Assembly: GCA_965224225.1 (NCBI GenBank)
Contig: CBDCZF010000015.1
Coordinates: forward strand, 15,672 to 79,671
Source of the DNA: CAJQQK01 sp965224225
GTDB taxonomy: Bacteria > Pseudomonadota > Alphaproteobacteria > Rhizobiales > Hyphomicrobiaceae
Direction: 5' to 3'
Length of the DNA stretch: 64,000 nucleotides
The position numbers and the translations under genes are program-made. This document shows positions 1 through 7,427 of this stretch, one piece after another. The notes below the pieces were generated by a model. It did no database searches. It had not been told where the DNA came from and was given only the letters and a program-made list of their open reading frames with translations. The stretch's first letter is position 1. Every line of letters begins with the position of its first letter.

Positions 1-2
1 CC

Positions 3-83
3 GTCGCCGGGATGAACACCGCCACAGACGGCTCGATGCGTGTGCCTGCCGCCTACGTTGAGGTGATCATCACCAAAGCATAA
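3..83 (+). CDS. 3' end of an unidentified protein (partial)
   Basis: The third forward frame is open from the window edge and ends at a TAA at 81-83, giving the tail GSMRVPAAYVEVIITKA. The other two forward frames close within the first 60 bases or give Arg/His-rich peptides, so this frame is the best candidate for the end of a gene that begins outside the window. The fragment is too short to assign a family. It lies about 140 bases upstream of the start of the next gene on the same strand. Confidence 0.35.
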   Translation, partial: VAGMNTATDGSMRVPAAYVEVIITKA

Positions 84-221
84 CCCGCGTTACGCGGCAG
101 TTCTTGCTGCAGCCGGCCTGGCTGCAACAAGGTCTCCTTGGAGGCGCCCCAATCGGCCGAGGACGGAACGCCTCGGCCACCCCCGAACCACTGCGCTGAA
201 CAAGCCAAAAGGAATGAAACG

Positions 222-930
222 ATGACTACCCAACGTAAAAAGAAGATCCCCGTTTTCATGCTATCGGCACTGGCCGTGGCTGCCGTGCCGTTTTTGGTGC
301 CGGGCACGAACGATGCCAGCGCTGCGGGATACGGGCAGAAGGGGCAATCAAAGCAAACCGTCTCACGGACGCCATCGAAGCGCCGGGTCACGGTCAACAG
401 AAAGCGTCACAATCGGGTCAAATTCCGAGCTGCAACGACGCGCAAGGCGGGTGGCAATCGCCGCCGAGTGGTCCGGCCAATTCGGAAAGGCCACGACAAT
501 GCCGAAGGCGGCCGCACGTATAAAACAGCAGCCGCGTCGTGTCGTGAGACCGGCAACCAAGCGGCCAAGCGTGATTGCAGTCGGCAAGCGCAGGCCGGCG
601 ACAACCATTCGTCCAGCCATCGCTCGTCCGAACGTGAACATGCCGAAGACGGTGGCAACGGCGCGACCGCGCCCCGTGACCGGCACTGCCCGCCCACAGG
701 TGACGACACCAAAATCGACTGCCCGCACGACACCGGTTATCGATCCGACCTCGGGCAGGCCGAATCAACGTGGTCAGGCTGCGCGGCAGCGGCAATACCA
801 GAAGTGTGCCGCGTTCAGCATTCGCGTGCTGCAAGGGTGCTCATCGCAGGCGCAAGGCGATCCGCAAAAGCAGCGGGCCTGCCGGTCACACTACCAAGGC
901 AATGTCGTTCGTTGCCAGGGGCTGCTGTGA
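222..930 (+). pseudogene. Exported Arg/Pro-rich protein, apparently frameshifted
   Basis: An ATG at 222 opens a convincing signal peptide: basic QRKKK, then a hydrophobic run LSALAVAAVPFLV, then a SAA-like cleavage region. This frame continues as basic sequence but its later part (GHDNAEGGRTYKTAAASC) looks random. The frame one base later becomes protein-like from about 480-500: Pro/Arg/Thr-rich repeats (RRVVRPATKRP, TIRPAIARP), then a Cys-containing end (YQKCAAF, LQGCSS, RACRSHY, VVRCQGLL) and a TGA at 928-930. The simplest reading is one secreted protein of about 235 residues split by a single frameshift near 400-500, which may be a real mutation or a sequencing error. The alternative is an intact gene starting at 313 without a signal peptide. 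Function unknown. Confidence 0.45.
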
Positions 931-1186
931 GACATGAAGATTGACGGTGCCGGACTCCTATTCGGTACTGTTGCAGCAATAGGTCCGAATTTGGAACCGC
1001 TCGCTGTTGGAGCGATACAACGCCCGCATGTTAGGCGCGTCCGTTTTCGGCGACGAGCCTTGATGACGTGCTCGGAGTATGCTGCTGCACCTGCTTGCGG
1101 CAGAAACTGGCCCCATGCCAAAAGCCTCTGGCCGAGCAAATCAGGTCCGCTTCCAAAGCCGCTGCAACCTTTCGTAACCGGCCATC

Positions 1187-2104
1187 TCATTTCCCCCGCC
1201 CCGCAACCCGCGCCTGCAATAGCCACGTGAACCGCTTTGCCGTCTCGCTGAGCGCTTCCCCCTTGCGCCGATAGATATTGACCATGCCCGGTAGGGGCAT
1301 TTCGAGGCCAGCGATGCGCACGAGGTTGCCGCTCGCTAAACGCTCCTTGACCGCAAAGCCCCAGCCAAGCGCGATGCCCTCGCCGCGCTCGGCGACGTCG
1401 AGGCAGATTTGGTAGGAGCTGAAGGTCAGTCCCTCGATCGGTCGTGGCTCTTTGAGGCGGAAGAAGGCGAGGAAATTGCGCCAGTCCGGCCATTTGCGCC
1501 GCTCATCGGCAAGGTGGAGCAGCGGCATTGCAGCGATGTCCACGGCGTTTGCCTGCTTCGGGAGCTGAGCTGCAAGTTCCGGCGAGCAAACGGGAAAGAT
1601 CACATCATCGGCGAGCGGTTCAATCTCGAACCTGTCGTCGGCCCAGCGGCCGTACTGAAGGCCGATATGGAACTCTTCGCCGATGCTTTCGATTGGCTCG
1701 GATGAGGAAAGGATGCGCAGTTTGAGATCAGGATAGAGCCTCTGCATGTCGCCGACACAGGGCACGACGAGTGCGTTGCCGAGGCTCATGTCGGAATAGA
1801 TGGTCAGGCTTTCGCTGCCCTGTGCCTGGGCGCGCAAGCGGGTGGCAACCCGGGCGAGTTCGTCGAGTGCATCACGGACGCTCGCTGCCAGCGCCTCACC
1901 TTCGGCTGTCGGGATCACATCGTAGCGCCGGCGCTCGAACAGCGAGACGCCGAGGTCTCCTTCCAACTCGCGGATGCGGCGGCTGACGCTGGCCTGGGAC
2001 AGTGCCAGCTCATCTGCAGCGCGTGTGAAACTGCCCAGCCGATACGCGGCCTCGAAGGGTACGAGGGCGGCCAATGGGGGCAATCGTTCAGGGAGACGAG
2101 ACAT
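1187..2104 (-). CDS. LysR-family transcriptional regulator (GcvA-like)
   Basis: This 305-residue protein has the LysR layout: an N-terminal winged helix-turn-helix (about residues 10-70, with SFTRAADELALSQASVSRRI as recognition region and FERRRYDVIPTAEG as wing), followed by a periplasmic-binding-like effector domain. The wording around the helix resembles GcvA-type regulators, but the gcv genes of this window lie 43 kb away, so control of gcv is not implied. It is divergent from the three-gene NIF3-insert-like run, with about 100 bases between the starts. That arrangement is typical for a LysR protein controlling its neighbour in response to a substrate or pathway intermediate. The effector is unknown. 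Confidence 0.9.
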   Translation of the reverse strand: MSRLPERLPPLAALVPFEAAYRLGSFTRAADELALSQASVSRRIRELEGDLGVSLFERRRYDVIPTAEGEALAASVRDALDELARVATRLRAQAQGSESLTIYSDMSLGNALVVPCVGDMQRLYPDLKLRILSSSEPIESIGEEFHIGLQYGRWADDRFEIEPLADDVIFPVCSPELAAQLPKQANAVDIAAMPLLHLADERRKWPDWRNFLAFFRLKEPRPIEGLTFSSYQICLDVAERGEGIALGWGFAVKERLASGNLVRIAGLEMPLPGMVNIYRRKGEALSETAKRFTWLLQARVAGRGK

Positions 2105-2202
2105 TTGGAAATTAAAAACCTGAGTTTAAAACCAGCTCTTCTGGCCGGTATTCAAGACAACTAACATACTAAAATCAAATGCCTGTAAAGGAGCTTGCGA
2201 GC
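2105..2202. promoter_or_regulatory. Divergent LysR / catabolic-operon promoter region
   Basis: This short AT-rich spacer separates the LysR start from the first NIF3-insert-like gene. It holds an interrupted palindrome TTAAAAACCTGAGTTTAA at 2112-2129, a reasonable LysR operator candidate. The ribosome-binding sequence AAAGGAG at about 2187-2193 lies inside a possible upstream ATG (2179) reading frame, which favours the ATG at 2203 as the real start. The promoter role is inferred from the arrangement. Confidence 0.45.
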
Positions 2203-2658
2203 ATGGCTAAGCACGAACTCGACGATTTCGACATGACCCCGGCGACGCTCGAACGCGAGTGGGTGGTGACCATCGATACGCCAACAGGCGGCGTGCCGCC
2301 GGTGCTCGACGCTCTCGGCAAGGAACTGCCCCTCGTGCAGGGGCCATACGACAACTGCATGTTCGTGCGCGAGAACGGTTATCAGCGTTTCCGGGCGCTC
2401 GAAGGCTCGCACGCCGGTGCCGAAGGCACGATCCAGCAAACACCCGCGCAGCAGATCGTGTTCTCGATCCCGCCCGACCGCGACTTGCTCGCCAAGGCCT
2501 TCGACGTGATTTTCGCGGTCCATGTCAACGAGGAACCGACCATCCGCGTTGAGGAGGTCTGGGGCAGCCGCTCGAAGCTGCTCGATGACAAGGACAATCC
2601 CAACCGCTACTGGAACCGGCCGGACGCCGCCAAGCTGCACGGGGATTCGGTCGGTTGA
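2203..2658 (+). CDS. Stand-alone NIF3-insert/YqfO-like (CutA/PII-fold) protein, copy 1
   Basis: This 151-residue protein carries the pattern of the ferredoxin-like domain inserted in NIF3/YqfO proteins: GPYDNCMF (47-54), a G-x-x-x-F segment, EGSHAGAEG (67-75), a hydrophobic strand, and HVNEEPTIRVEEVW (107-120), which corresponds to the family's His-x-x-Glu-Glu-Pro end. The NIF3 metal-binding halves are absent, so only the PII/CutA-like domain is present. The C-terminus adds DNPNRYWNR (131-139), shared with the next two genes. An AAAGGAG site about ten bases upstream supports ATG 2203 over 2179. Its stop overlaps the start of copy 2. The family assignment comes from motif reading only. Function unknown; small-molecule or metal sensing is a guess from the fold. 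Confidence 0.7.
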   Translation: MAKHELDDFDMTPATLEREWVVTIDTPTGGVPPVLDALGKELPLVQGPYDNCMFVRENGYQRFRALEGSHAGAEGTIQQTPAQQIVFSIPPDRDLLAKAFDVIFAVHVNEEPTIRVEEVWGSRSKLLDDKDNPNRYWNRPDAAKLHGDSVG

Positions 2659-3128
2659 TGGGGCGTGGCATGGATGACCTTTCGCACTACCAGGCAAGGT
2701 CGGGCAGCGTCGTGCCGGTTTGGACCCTGGAAATCCAGACACTGCCCGAAGATGTCGACCGCATCCTCGATACCGTCTTGCAGGTGCACTCCCTTTCGTT
2801 CGGGCGCTACGAACGTAACGCGAGCATCTCGGCCTTAGGCCGCGAGACGGCGCAGCCTAAGACGGATTCGACGACGACAACGCACGTTGCAGGGTTCACG
2901 GCAGGGGCGACCGAAACCTATCCCATGGTCGAATTGAAGATTTCGATCGAGCGGGATCGGGCCGTGCTCGAGAAGGTCATGGATGCGATCCTCGATGTCC
3001 ATCATTACGAAGAGCCGGTGATCTTCATCCGCGAGGACTGGGCGAGCCGGGCCAACTACGATCCGACGAGCGACAACCCGAACCGGTGGTGGAATAACGG
3101 GCGTGGCTTGCCGAAGCGTATCGAATAG
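2658..3128 (+). CDS. Stand-alone NIF3-insert/YqfO-like protein, copy 2
   Basis: The 156-residue product is the second of three tandem paralogues. The N-terminal half has EDVDRILDTVLQVHSLSFGRY, matching the strand-helix and glycine turn of the domain. The centre (about 56-85) is Thr/Ser-rich and diverged, without the Cys and Phe positions of copy 1. The C-terminal half is the best match to the family end, with HHYEEPVIF (115-123), followed by the signature DNPNRWWNN (139-147). The start ATG overlaps the upstream stop in a TGATG arrangement, so translation is probably coupled to copy 1; a TTG at 2655 and an ATG at 2670 are alternatives. Divergence of the centre suggests the three copies have different ligands or form a hetero-oligomer. 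Confidence 0.68.
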   Translation: MGRGMDDLSHYQARSGSVVPVWTLEIQTLPEDVDRILDTVLQVHSLSFGRYERNASISALGRETAQPKTDSTTTTHVAGFTAGATETYPMVELKISIERDRAVLEKVMDAILDVHHYEEPVIFIREDWASRANYDPTSDNPNRWWNNGRGLPKRIE

Positions 3129-3156
3129 GGCGACGGAGCACGACAAGGAGATAGCA

Positions 3157-3612
3157 ATGTCACAAGCAAGTATTCTGGCGTCGGGCTTCGATACCCGGCC
3201 GATCGAAATGCAGCCGATGTGGCTGATCATGTTTCAAGCCCCGGTCGAGGATGTCGACCGCATCTTCCAGGCCGTGACGGAGGTTGCTCCGCTGGCACAG
3301 GGCAATACGGATCGCAACGGCTATCGCGCATCCGGTGGGACCGAATATTACCGCCCGCGCGAAGGAACGCCGACCGGTGCCGAGGAAGAGACCCGGAAAC
3401 GACCAAGTGTCGATGAAATGCGTTTCTTCATCCCGCGCGATGAACAGCAGCTCCGTGCAGTTGTCGAGGCGATCTACGAGGTACACAGCTACTACGAGCC
3501 TGTGATCACGGTGACGGAGGTGTTGCGCAGCCAGTGCAAAGGGCTGGACGACAAAGATAATCCGCACCGCTGGTGGAACAGGGCGGGCGATTGGAAAGCG
3601 GCTGACGCATAG
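3157..3612 (+). CDS. Stand-alone NIF3-insert/YqfO-like protein, copy 3
   Basis: This 151-residue third paralogue shows EDVDRIFQAVTEVAPLAQG (31-49), EYYRPREGTPTGAEEE (63-78), which is the F-x-P-x-x-G-x-x-P-x-x-G stretch of NIF3-insert domains, and HSYYEPVITVTEV (110-122). The tail repeats the local signature DNPHRWWNR (134-142). A strong AAGGAG about seven bases before ATG 3157 fixes the start. It follows copy 2 by 28 bases and precedes a permease and a CoA-transferase on the same strand, so it probably belongs to their transcript. A PII-like or CutA-like trimer is expected from the fold; no catalytic residues are evident. Confidence 0.7.
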   Translation: MSQASILASGFDTRPIEMQPMWLIMFQAPVEDVDRIFQAVTEVAPLAQGNTDRNGYRASGGTEYYRPREGTPTGAEEETRKRPSVDEMRFFIPRDEQQLRAVVEAIYEVHSYYEPVITVTEVLRSQCKGLDDKDNPHRWWNRAGDWKAADA

Positions 3613-3658
3613 TGGTTCGGGACGCCCCGTCTCGGGGGGTGAAAGGTGCGATTGAGGC

Positions 3659-4582
3659 GTGTCCAAGTCCACCAGAAATCCGTTTCCCGGAGGTCTCGCC
3701 CCGACGCTCGCAGTGGCGGCGGCTGCGGTCGGTTTTGGCAGCGTGCCCTATTTTGCAAAGTCCCTGACCGATTCCGGCATGTTGCCGGTCGCGATTGCCT
3801 TTTATCGCTACCTGCTGGTCGGTGTCGTTCTCATTCCGGTTCTGCAACTTGGGCGGCGTCGCAGAAGGGCAACGTTCTGGGCCATGGCGGCAGGAGCTGC
3901 GATGGGCGTCGGCTGGACCGGATATGTGTGCGCGATCGAACTGATGCCCGTCTCTACGGTGGCCATCCTCTATATGAGCTATCCGCTGTTCACGCTGCTG
4001 ATTGCCTGGCTAGCATTTGCCGAGCGGCCGACCCGCGCAGCCGTGGTTGGCGCCGTCATGATCATCGTCGCCGCACTACTTGTGACTGTGCCGGTTAGTT
4101 CCACGGACATCACCGCGAGCGGGTTGCTCTGGGCCTGCGCGGCCCCGCTGACTTTCGGCTTTGCCGTCAACGTTCTGGCGACCAAACTCGACGGCATACC
4201 GCCACTGGCCCGCGTCAGCGGGCTTGGCATCGGCGCCGTTGTCGGCCTTGCTCCCATCATCTGTGCGCTTCCAGCCGAGACGCTTCTGCCAATTGGCTTG
4301 GCGCAGTGGGCGCTTGTCGGTGGGATCTGCCTGCTGACCGCTCTGGTGCCGCAGCTTCTCTATGTGGTTCATTCGCCACGGATCGGGGCTGCCAAGTCCG
4401 CTATGCTCGGTGGCCTCGAACTCCCGACCATGCTTGTGATCGGCTGGCTGGCCTTCGCCGAGCCCGTACGCGGCACGCAGATATTGGCTGGCGCACTTGT
4501 CCTCGGAGCGATCCTGATGACGTCTATGTCGCGCTCTTTGCACGCGGCAGAGGCCGAGGATGTCCTATCCCGCGTCAACTGA
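3659..4582 (+). CDS. EamA/DMT-family permease
   Basis: A GTG start gives 307 residues with about ten hydrophobic helices in two repeated halves, as in the drug/metabolite transporter superfamily. The AERPTRAAVVGAVMIIVAALL segment (first repeat) and LAFAEPVRGTQILAGALVLGAILM (second repeat) are the typical ends of EamA domains. It acts in the inner membrane as an exporter or importer of small metabolites. Its position after the three NIF3-insert-like genes and before a CoA-transferase suggests that it moves the substrate or a by-product of this pathway. Substrate not predictable. Confidence 0.85.
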   Translation: MSKSTRNPFPGGLAPTLAVAAAAVGFGSVPYFAKSLTDSGMLPVAIAFYRYLLVGVVLIPVLQLGRRRRRATFWAMAAGAAMGVGWTGYVCAIELMPVSTVAILYMSYPLFTLLIAWLAFAERPTRAAVVGAVMIIVAALLVTVPVSSTDITASGLLWACAAPLTFGFAVNVLATKLDGIPPLARVSGLGIGAVVGLAPIICALPAETLLPIGLAQWALVGGICLLTALVPQLLYVVHSPRIGAAKSAMLGGLELPTMLVIGWLAFAEPVRGTQILAGALVLGAILMTSMSRSLHAAEAEDVLSRVN

Positions 4583-4666
4583 ATTGTGAGGGACAGGATC
4601 AACGGCATGAATGCCTCCACTATGCTATCGTAAGGCCAGGAAAGCTCCCAATCGGAGGCACAATTC

Positions 4667-5881
4667 TTGACCGTAGAAGTTGAATTTCAGCCTGATGCGC
4701 GGTCGTCGCTGGAAGGCATTCGTGTTCTGGATCTGTCGCGGCTGGTCTCGGGCAACGTCGTCACGCACCTGCTTGCCGATCACGGTGCAGAGGTCGTCAA
4801 GGTCGAGCGGCCGGGTGTCGGGGATGATCTGAGGAACTGGCGAACGAAGGGCGTCAGCGTTCATTGGAAGGTCTATTGCCGCAACAAGAAGAGCATCACG
4901 CTCGACCTCCGGCAAAGTGAAGGCAAGCAGCTCCTGCTGCAGCTTGCCGAGCGCATGAACGTGCTTGTCGAAAACTTCAAGCCCGGTACGCTCGAGCGCT
5001 GGGGCATCGGACCGGATGTATTGCTACAGCGAAATCCCAGGCTGGTCATCGTGCGTGTTTCCGGCTGGGGGCAGACGGGGCTTTATGCGCACAAGCCTGG
5101 CTTCGGCAGCCTGGTAGAGGCGATGTCCGGCTTCGCGGCAATGAACGGCTTTGGCGATCGTCCGCCCGTGCTCCCCCCGCTTGCCCTGGCCGACATGATT
5201 GCCGGTCTCTACGGCTCCTTCGCGGTGCTGGCCGCGATACGCCATATCGAAATGGCTCAGGGCAAGGGCCAGGTGATCGACCTACCTCTGTTCGATCCAA
5301 TCTATTCGATACTCGGTCCGATCGCCGCACAATACCGGCTGACGGGCAAGGTGCCGGAGCGCACCGGGTCGCGCTCCAACCAGACCGCACCGCGTAACGC
5401 CTACCGCACAAAGGACGGCAAGTACGTTGCGTTGTCGGCTTCGATGCAGGCCATGGCCGAACGGCTGTTCAAGACCATCGGCATGCCCGAACTGATTGAC
5501 GATCCGAAGTACAAGACAAATACCGACCGGGTCGCCAACAACGACGAACTCGACCCGATCGTTGCCAATTTCATGGCCAGCCGGACACAGGCGGAGCTGC
5601 TCGAAATCTTCGAGAAGGCAGATGTGACGGTCGGGCCGGTTGCTGACATCGCGCAACTGATAGACCATCCCTACATCAATGACCGGGCGATTATCGTGGA
5701 TGTTCCGGACGACGCATTGGGGCGCCTGCCGATGCACAACGTCATTCCGCGCATGTCGGGGACACCTGCAGCCCTGCGTACGGCGGCGCCTGAACTTGGG
5801 CAGCATAATTTCGAAATCTATTCAGAACTCGGGCTCGGCCAGAGCGAGCTGGATCGGCTTGGAACTGCGGGTGTCGTGTGA
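4667..5881 (+). CDS. Family III (CaiB/BaiF) CoA-transferase
   Basis: A TTG start preceded by a CGGAGG site gives 404 residues, the usual length of formyl-CoA transferase/CaiB-type enzymes. Visible family features are LEGIRVLDLSRLVSGNVVTH at the N-terminus, VKVERPGVGDDLRNW, KKSITLDL, LVENFKPGTLERWG and LALADMIAGLYG, which contains the aspartate that forms the acyl anhydride. It would activate a carboxylic acid by transferring CoA from a donor thioester in the cytoplasm. It is the last plus-strand gene of the first cluster and is convergent with the DsbA-like gene. A second member of the family lies at 22980. Acid specificity cannot be read from the sequence. Confidence 0.9.
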   Translation: MTVEVEFQPDARSSLEGIRVLDLSRLVSGNVVTHLLADHGAEVVKVERPGVGDDLRNWRTKGVSVHWKVYCRNKKSITLDLRQSEGKQLLLQLAERMNVLVENFKPGTLERWGIGPDVLLQRNPRLVIVRVSGWGQTGLYAHKPGFGSLVEAMSGFAAMNGFGDRPPVLPPLALADMIAGLYGSFAVLAAIRHIEMAQGKGQVIDLPLFDPIYSILGPIAAQYRLTGKVPERTGSRSNQTAPRNAYRTKDGKYVALSASMQAMAERLFKTIGMPELIDDPKYKTNTDRVANNDELDPIVANFMASRTQAELLEIFEKADVTVGPVADIAQLIDHPYINDRAIIVDVPDDALGRLPMHNVIPRMSGTPAALRTAAPELGQHNFEIYSELGLGQSELDRLGTAGVV

Positions 5882-5927
5882 TGTTCGCACTGCCGATCCG
5901 GGTGCCGGTCATGATCAGCGACAGGCT

Positions 5928-6572
5928 TCAGGCGGCTTCGGCCTTGTCGAGCCAGGCCGCTATGCCATCGACCATCCCGTCGATCGGGCGGAAGCCGTTA
6001 GTGATCAGACCGTAGCCATCCGTCTCATTGCCGATCAGCAGGCAAGGAAAACCGTGTACGCCCGACTGCTGGGCGAACAGAAAATCACGGAACGTCTCGT
6101 TGCGCACTTCGCCGTCACCCAGGAGGGCGAGGAACCCGTCACGGTCTTCACCGGCTTCGGCGGCAATTTCGGCCAGCGTGGCAACGTCCGTCACGTCGCG
6201 ATTGGCACCGTAAAAGGCGCTGCTGATCGCTCCGAGGAACGACAGTGCCTTTCCAGGCGCAGACCGGCGCATGGCGACGACGGCCCGGCAGGCGGGTTCC
6301 GTGTCGTAGACGAAATGTTCGCGATCGAAGAACGAAAAGTCGAACGGCTGGCCCGAGGCCTCATGCACCCGGCGCCAGGCACCGCGGATGTATTCGCGGT
6401 CCTTCTCGCGCATCGCCTGCGTATTGCCGGCTCTGAGCCCGCCCGTGACGACGCGCAAACCGACGCGTCCCTCGAAGGTTTCGGCGAGTGACTGCATTAC
6501 GGGTGAAAAGCCGTAACACCACGAACACATCGGATCGGCGAAATAGAGGAAATGATGGCGCGGTTCGGTCAT
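5928..6572 (-). CDS. DsbA-family thioredoxin-fold protein
   Basis: The 214-residue protein starts HHFLYFADPMCSWCYGFSP, with a CSWC redox motif at residues 16-19 in the DsbA position and a helical insertion afterwards. HGFPCLLIGN late in the protein holds the cis-proline region of the thioredoxin fold. No signal peptide is seen, so it is probably cytoplasmic, like FrnE-type and 2-hydroxychromene-2-carboxylate isomerase-type relatives. It might be a disulfide reductase/isomerase or a glutathione-linked isomerase in the surrounding catabolic pathway; the CxxC motif favours redox activity. It lies 116 bases downstream of the RraA-like gene on the same strand. Confidence 0.8.
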   Translation of the reverse strand: MTEPRHHFLYFADPMCSWCYGFSPVMQSLAETFEGRVGLRVVTGGLRAGNTQAMREKDREYIRGAWRRVHEASGQPFDFSFFDREHFVYDTEPACRAVVAMRRSAPGKALSFLGAISSAFYGANRDVTDVATLAEIAAEAGEDRDGFLALLGDGEVRNETFRDFLFAQQSGVHGFPCLLIGNETDGYGLITNGFRPIDGMVDGIAAWLDKAEAA

Positions 6573-6688
6573 ATAGCGAAGCCTTTCCGGACAGGCGGCA
6601 CGAGGGGAGTTCCGTCTCCGATCATAGAGCGCGAGGCTTCTCTCGTAAAATAACCGGACCGGTTGGTCTCGAGCGCCGGCCGGTTGTC

Positions 6689-7390
6689 TCAGTGGATCTC
6701 GTCCTGTTTTGCCATGGCATCGCGCAACTTCTCGAACGTGAAGCCCGGTGCCTTGGCAACGTCGAGAATGACGGCTTCCTTGCGCGCGAGCAGGTCGCAG
6801 GCAGCGGGCAGCTTGTCGATCTGGTCATGCGGGATCACAACGGCGCCGTGCTGATCGGCATGGATGATGTCGCCCGAATTGACGACCATGCCGGCAACAC
6901 GGACGGTTTGTCCGAAACCTGCGAGGTGGACGTGTGCATGGCTGGGCATGATCGAGCCGGCCAGCGCATTGAACCCATCCGCCCAGTCCGGGATGTCACG
7001 AATGGCACCATCGGTGACAACGCCGCAGCAGCCGAGGCCCTTGTGCACGTTCGATTGCACCTCACCCCAGAAACAGCCGAAGCCGATATCAGCACCGTCG
7101 AGGTCCTGCAGCACGGCGATGGATGGCGTTGGCCCGCCCTTGGCGATGTATTCGTAGTAATCGAGGCGCTGTTGGCGTGCGGCATCGCCGGTCAGTTCGT
7201 TGGCATGCGTCGAACGGATGGTCGCCGTGCGGGCAAAGCCGATGAAGGGGCCGTTGCCGGGGAACGGATTGACTAGCGGCTTACTTGTGAAGCCTGTCAG
7301 CCGTGCCGACGAATCGATGACTTCGAGGGCATTGCAGATCGTCGGCGTGTCAAACTTCGTGAGTTTGTCGAACAGGTCCTGTGCGGGCAT
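6689..7390 (-). CDS. RraA-like / 4-hydroxy-4-methyl-2-oxoglutarate aldolase-family protein
   Basis: The product has 233 residues from the ATG at 7390; upstream sequence in this frame is a shadow of the Ldh gene. The family core is present: FDTPTICNALE near the start, then GCCGVVTDGAIRDIPDW, which holds the conserved Gly-Gly/Asp-Gly and Arg-Asp residues that bind the divalent metal and keto acid. Relatives cleave 4-hydroxy-4-methyl-2-oxoglutarate or oxaloacetate, or act as RNase E inhibitors. The neighbouring Ldh-type dehydrogenase 37 bases upstream suggests metabolic use: the dehydrogenase makes a 2-keto acid and this protein cleaves or decarboxylates it. Confidence 0.85.
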   Translation of the reverse strand: MPAQDLFDKLTKFDTPTICNALEVIDSSARLTGFTSKPLVNPFPGNGPFIGFARTATIRSTHANELTGDAARQQRLDYYEYIAKGGPTPSIAVLQDLDGADIGFGCFWGEVQSNVHKGLGCCGVVTDGAIRDIPDWADGFNALAGSIMPSHAHVHLAGFGQTVRVAGMVVNSGDIIHADQHGAVVIPHDQIDKLPAACDLLARKEAVILDVAKAPGFTFEKLRDAMAKQDEIH

Positions 7391-7427
7391 CGTTGTCTCC
7401 TGGAACGGGTGGAATCTCTCTGTCTGT

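Noticed and set aside
931..1186. A small gene between the Arg/Pro-rich gene and the LysR gene
   Set aside because: A 98-codon frame exists but overlaps the LysR end and has no protein-like pattern or ribosome-binding site.
891..1493. A 200-codon minus-strand frame past the LysR gene
   Set aside because: It overlaps the LysR C-terminal half in another frame and reads as Arg/Pro-rich random sequence.
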